Origin: Trinickia acidisoli
GTDB lineage: Bacteria > Pseudomonadota > Gammaproteobacteria > Burkholderiales > Burkholderiaceae
NCBI RefSeq assembly: GCF_017315725.1
Contig: NZ_JAFLRG010000001.1
Span: 3,348,001-3,412,000, forward strand
Direction of reading: 5' to 3'
DNA: 64,000 bases
This document shows, piece by piece, positions 62,183 to 64,000 of the stretch (positions are counted from its first letter, which is position 1; each line of letters opens with the position of its first letter). A program made the translations under genes and the position numbers. The notes below the pieces were generated by a model that worked only from the letters and a program-made list of their open reading frames with translations, was not told the origin of the DNA and searched no databases.

Positions 62183-62812
62183 TCAGAGATTGGCCAGAAA
62201 GCCGTCGAGCGCCGCCACGAGCGACTGCACGGCCTTGGCCGTCATCAGCGTCAGCAGGTGCGAGCCGAACACGCCGTCTTCGGTCTGCAAGTTGACTTCG
62301 AGCAGTAGCGCTCGATCCCACGGCAGCTTGGCCGGATGCAAGACGTCTTCGAGATCGAGTTGCACGCCCATCAAGCGGGGCGGCGTAAAGGTCGGCAGTT
62401 GCCCGAGTTGCTCGAAAAGCCCCGTCAAGCAGGCCCCCGCGATCAGGTTCGCGACGTCGGACAGCACTTCGGCATCCGACATCTCTTCGTCGCTCTCTTC
62501 GGCGTGCATCTCTTCCGAGCGGAACACGAACTTCATATGCGCGGCGCTGCGGCTGTCGAACAGCGAAATCGCCTCGCCGGCGATCTCGCACCGAAAGCTT
62601 TGGCGCAGCGCCGTCACGGGCTCGGTGAAATCGAGCATGTCGCGCACGGCCGAGGGCAGCGTATCGGTGTCGACCATCCGTATGCGCGGCACCGACAGAT
62701 GCACGAAGCGTCCCAGCAGCGCGGCAAGTCGCGCGCCCGCTTGGCCCATGCCAATGTTCGCGATCTCTTGCAGCGCGTCCCGATGATCTTCGGTGAGAAT
62801 GGGCTCACTCAT
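62183..62812 (-). CDS. CheC-like phosphatase/chemotaxis protein
   Basis: The 209-residue protein has the two CheC/CheX phosphatase helices: DALQEIANIGMGQAGARLA (Glu16, Asn19) near the N-terminus and AEVLSDVANLIAGACLTGL near 115-132, separated by mixed strands. CheC proteins dephosphorylate CheY-P. The start overlaps the CheY-like gene by eight bases, so the pair is translated together and probably works together. No other chemotaxis genes are nearby, which points to a dedicated signalling unit. Confidence 0.85.
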   Translation of the reverse strand: MSEPILTEDHRDALQEIANIGMGQAGARLAALLGRFVHLSVPRIRMVDTDTLPSAVRDMLDFTEPVTALRQSFRCEIAGEAISLFDSRSAAHMKFVFRSEEMHAEESDEEMSDAEVLSDVANLIAGACLTGLFEQLGQLPTFTPPRLMGVQLDLEDVLHPAKLPWDRALLLEVNLQTEDGVFGSHLLTLMTAKAVQSLVAALDGFLANL

Positions 62813-63173
62813 ACAATCCGTACTCTTTCAGGACAGGCAAGAGTTTCGCACCCGAAATCGGCTTGTCGATGAAAGCGACGGCACCGAGCGCCTTCACGCG
62901 CGCTTTCGCTTCGGGTTGAATATCGGCTGACACGACGATGATGAAGCTGTCGAGTCCTTCCGCCCGTACGGCCTCGAGCACGTCGAAACCCGTCATGCCG
63001 GGCATCGTCAGGTCGAGGAACATCACCGAGGCCCGACCCTCGCGGTAGGCTGTCAGTGCGTCGGCACCGTTGGTCGCCTGCGTAATTTCGACGTCCCACG
63101 CCTCGGGCAAAGCATTGATCAGCAGTCGGCGGGCGAGCGTCGAATCGTCCACGACTAGTACAGGCAATCCCAT
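62805..63173 (-). CDS. Single-domain CheY-like response regulator
   Basis: The 122-residue receiver has Asp9/Asp10 (VLVVDDS), phospho-acceptor Asp54 (MFLDLTMPG), Ser in IIVVSADIQ and Lys in FIDKPIS, so all catalytic positions are present. It lacks an output domain. AAGGAA lies seven bases before the ATG. It is the first gene of the unit CheY-like, CheC-like, diguanylate cyclase. It probably carries phosphoryl signals from an unlinked kinase to its partners. Confidence 0.9.
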   Translation of the reverse strand: MGLPVLVVDDSTLARRLLINALPEAWDVEITQATNGADALTAYREGRASVMFLDLTMPGMTGFDVLEAVRAEGLDSFIIVVSADIQPEAKARVKALGAVAFIDKPISGAKLLPVLKEYGLYE

Positions 63174-63251
63174 ATTCGGTTTCCTTCGTAACCACGCCTG
63201 ATATAACGGCCGAGCGCGGTCGATCTGAAGTACTTATAAACCCGAACGGAG

Positions 63252-63290
63252 AAAACGTTTACAAATGCGCAAACGTTAGCGGAAACGTTT
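63252..63290. promoter_or_regulatory. Cluster of AACGTT palindromes upstream of the CheY-like gene
   Basis: Three AAACGTT(T) elements lie at 63253-63260, 63271-63277 and 63283-63290 with centres 18 and 12 bases apart. A central CG flanked by A and T runs is the operator style of LacI/PurR/RbsR-family repressors. They are 80-117 bases before the CheY-like start and 114 or more bases past the end of the FucU-like gene, so they could regulate the signalling operon. Confidence 0.45.
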
Positions 63291-63403
63291 GTTTTCGGAA
63301 ATGGGCCGTTTGCGCACTGGTTTTAGAGGCGATTCATTTTTAGGGCCACACCTCTAGTTACACGCGAGGGATCGCACTCGAACGTCGGGAGCAGGCCTTT
63401 GAG

Positions 63404-63889
63404 TTACGCGTCGGCTTTCCCGGACGTATCCAGCGGCGCGTCGGGGGACAAGATGACACCCTTGGCAAAAATGAAGCAGCCGTAGCCGCGCGTTTCGCCC
63501 GTCACGATCACGCAATAGGCTTTGCGCGCTCGCGCATAGAAAGCGTGGCGTTCGATCGGCGCGAACAACACTTTGCGCGTTTCGGCCCGATCGACTTCGG
63601 CTTGCGCTTCGCGCTGCACGACCGGCAGCGTGTATGGATCGCCGACAACCTCCATGCGCATCGCGGGCGACTCGACATACGTGTCGAGCGGCAGCACGGA
63701 CAGCACGGCGCGTACGGCTCTCGCCGAATCCACCCCGTCGATGCGCAGCGGCTTGCCCACGATGGTTGCGCGCGCAACCGAATCGGCCGGGAAGTTGGCG
63801 TCGCAAATCACGAGTTCGTCGCCATGGCCCATTGCGCGCAGCGCATGCAGTACGTCTGCGTTCAGAAGCGGGTCGAGATGTTTCAGCAC
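63404..63889 (-). CDS. RbsD/FucU-family sugar mutarotase
   Basis: The 161-residue protein matches the RbsD/FucU family, which interconverts anomers of ribose or fucose. Motifs include LHALRAMGHGDELVICDANFPA (catalytic His in GHGDE, about 19-25) and the C-terminal GETRGYGCFIFAKGVI. Length fits FucU better than RbsD. The start is a GTG behind GGAGA. A gene of unknown identity ends 44 bases upstream on the same strand, probably the previous member of a sugar operon. Confidence 0.88.
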   Translation of the reverse strand: MLKHLDPLLNADVLHALRAMGHGDELVICDANFPADSVARATIVGKPLRIDGVDSARAVRAVLSVLPLDTYVESPAMRMEVVGDPYTLPVVQREAQAEVDRAETRKVLFAPIERHAFYARARKAYCVIVTGETRGYGCFIFAKGVILSPDAPLDTSGKADA

Positions 63890-63932
63890 AATGTCTCCTC
63901 GGTTTCGTTGCTTCGTTTCGTTGCGGCTGCGC

Positions 63933-64000
63933 CTACGCCTCGATGCGCTTGCGCGTGACGCCGAGCAGCTCTGCCATGGCCGTGCGTGCCGCTTCGGACC
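63933..64000 (-). CDS. 3' end of an unidentified gene
   Basis: The last 21 codons (SEAARTAMAELLGVTRKRI plus EA and a TAG stop) enter from the right edge. The peptide is helical and gives no family. By position it should be part of the sugar unit with the FucU-like gene. Confidence 0.5.
   Translation of the reverse strand, partial: SEAARTAMAELLGVTRKRIEA

Overview
The window reads as a chromosomal segment of a high-GC betaproteobacterium of the Burkholderia/Paraburkholderia/Trinickia group. The evidence is the strong GC bias, the contiguous block azlCD-pgk-pyk-fba-purC-purE-purK-sua5, the recA-recX pair, a sucCD pair translationally coupled to a DUF2889 gene, and a pilA gene beside a PglL-type oligosaccharyltransferase. 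Genus and species cannot be fixed from sequence alone.

Layout. 1-4.7 kb (minus): the end of a DUF427 gene, a small secreted protein, a Do-family periplasmic protease and an OmpR/EnvZ-type two-component pair. 4.9-9.0 kb (plus): a PBP4-type D,D-carboxypeptidase, a sterol-desaturase-like membrane enzyme and a GDSL lipoprotein esterase. 9.1-18.7 kb (minus): tRNA t6A synthesis, de novo purine genes, lower glycolysis (fba, pyk, pgk) and an AzlCD amino-acid exporter. 18.9-27.3 kb (plus): ilvE, a zinc-binding protein, the LPS heptosyltransferase waaF, a YheT hydrolase, a GntR-MFS-amidohydrolase catabolic cluster and moaC. 27.5-35.7 kb (minus): pglL, pilA, terC, sucD, sucC, DUF2889, recX, recA. 36.0-40.3 kb (plus): a second two-component pair and an MHS-type transporter, then tRNA-Met.

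40.5-53.2 kb is a genomic island inserted in the 3' end of tRNA-Met. The last 17 bases of the tRNA (40524-40540) recur exactly at 53227-53243, and a tyrosine recombinase lies just inside the left end. Cargo: an NYN-domain putative RNase, an XRE regulator, a CAP-domain lipoprotein with two further envelope proteins, a second tyrosine recombinase, two uncharacterised genes, and a same-strand cluster encoding a proteasome-like Ntn hydrolase, two small proteins and an SDH/ClpP-fold serine protease. A tail-anchored 50-residue peptide and a convergent membrane protein follow. The two-protease cluster is the best candidate here for an undescribed system.

53.2-58.8 kb is a scarred accessory zone: a YoaK-family protein, a small conserved protein, diverged repeat fragments, and a complete IS4/IS50-type element (55655-57139, 9-bp target duplication) that has replaced the C-terminus of an M48 peptidase gene. 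From 58.8 kb: a PQQ-like beta-propeller protein, a UPF0114 membrane protein, an operon of CheY-like regulator, CheC-like phosphatase and diguanylate cyclase (minus), a RbsD/FucU mutarotase, and the 3' end of one more gene.
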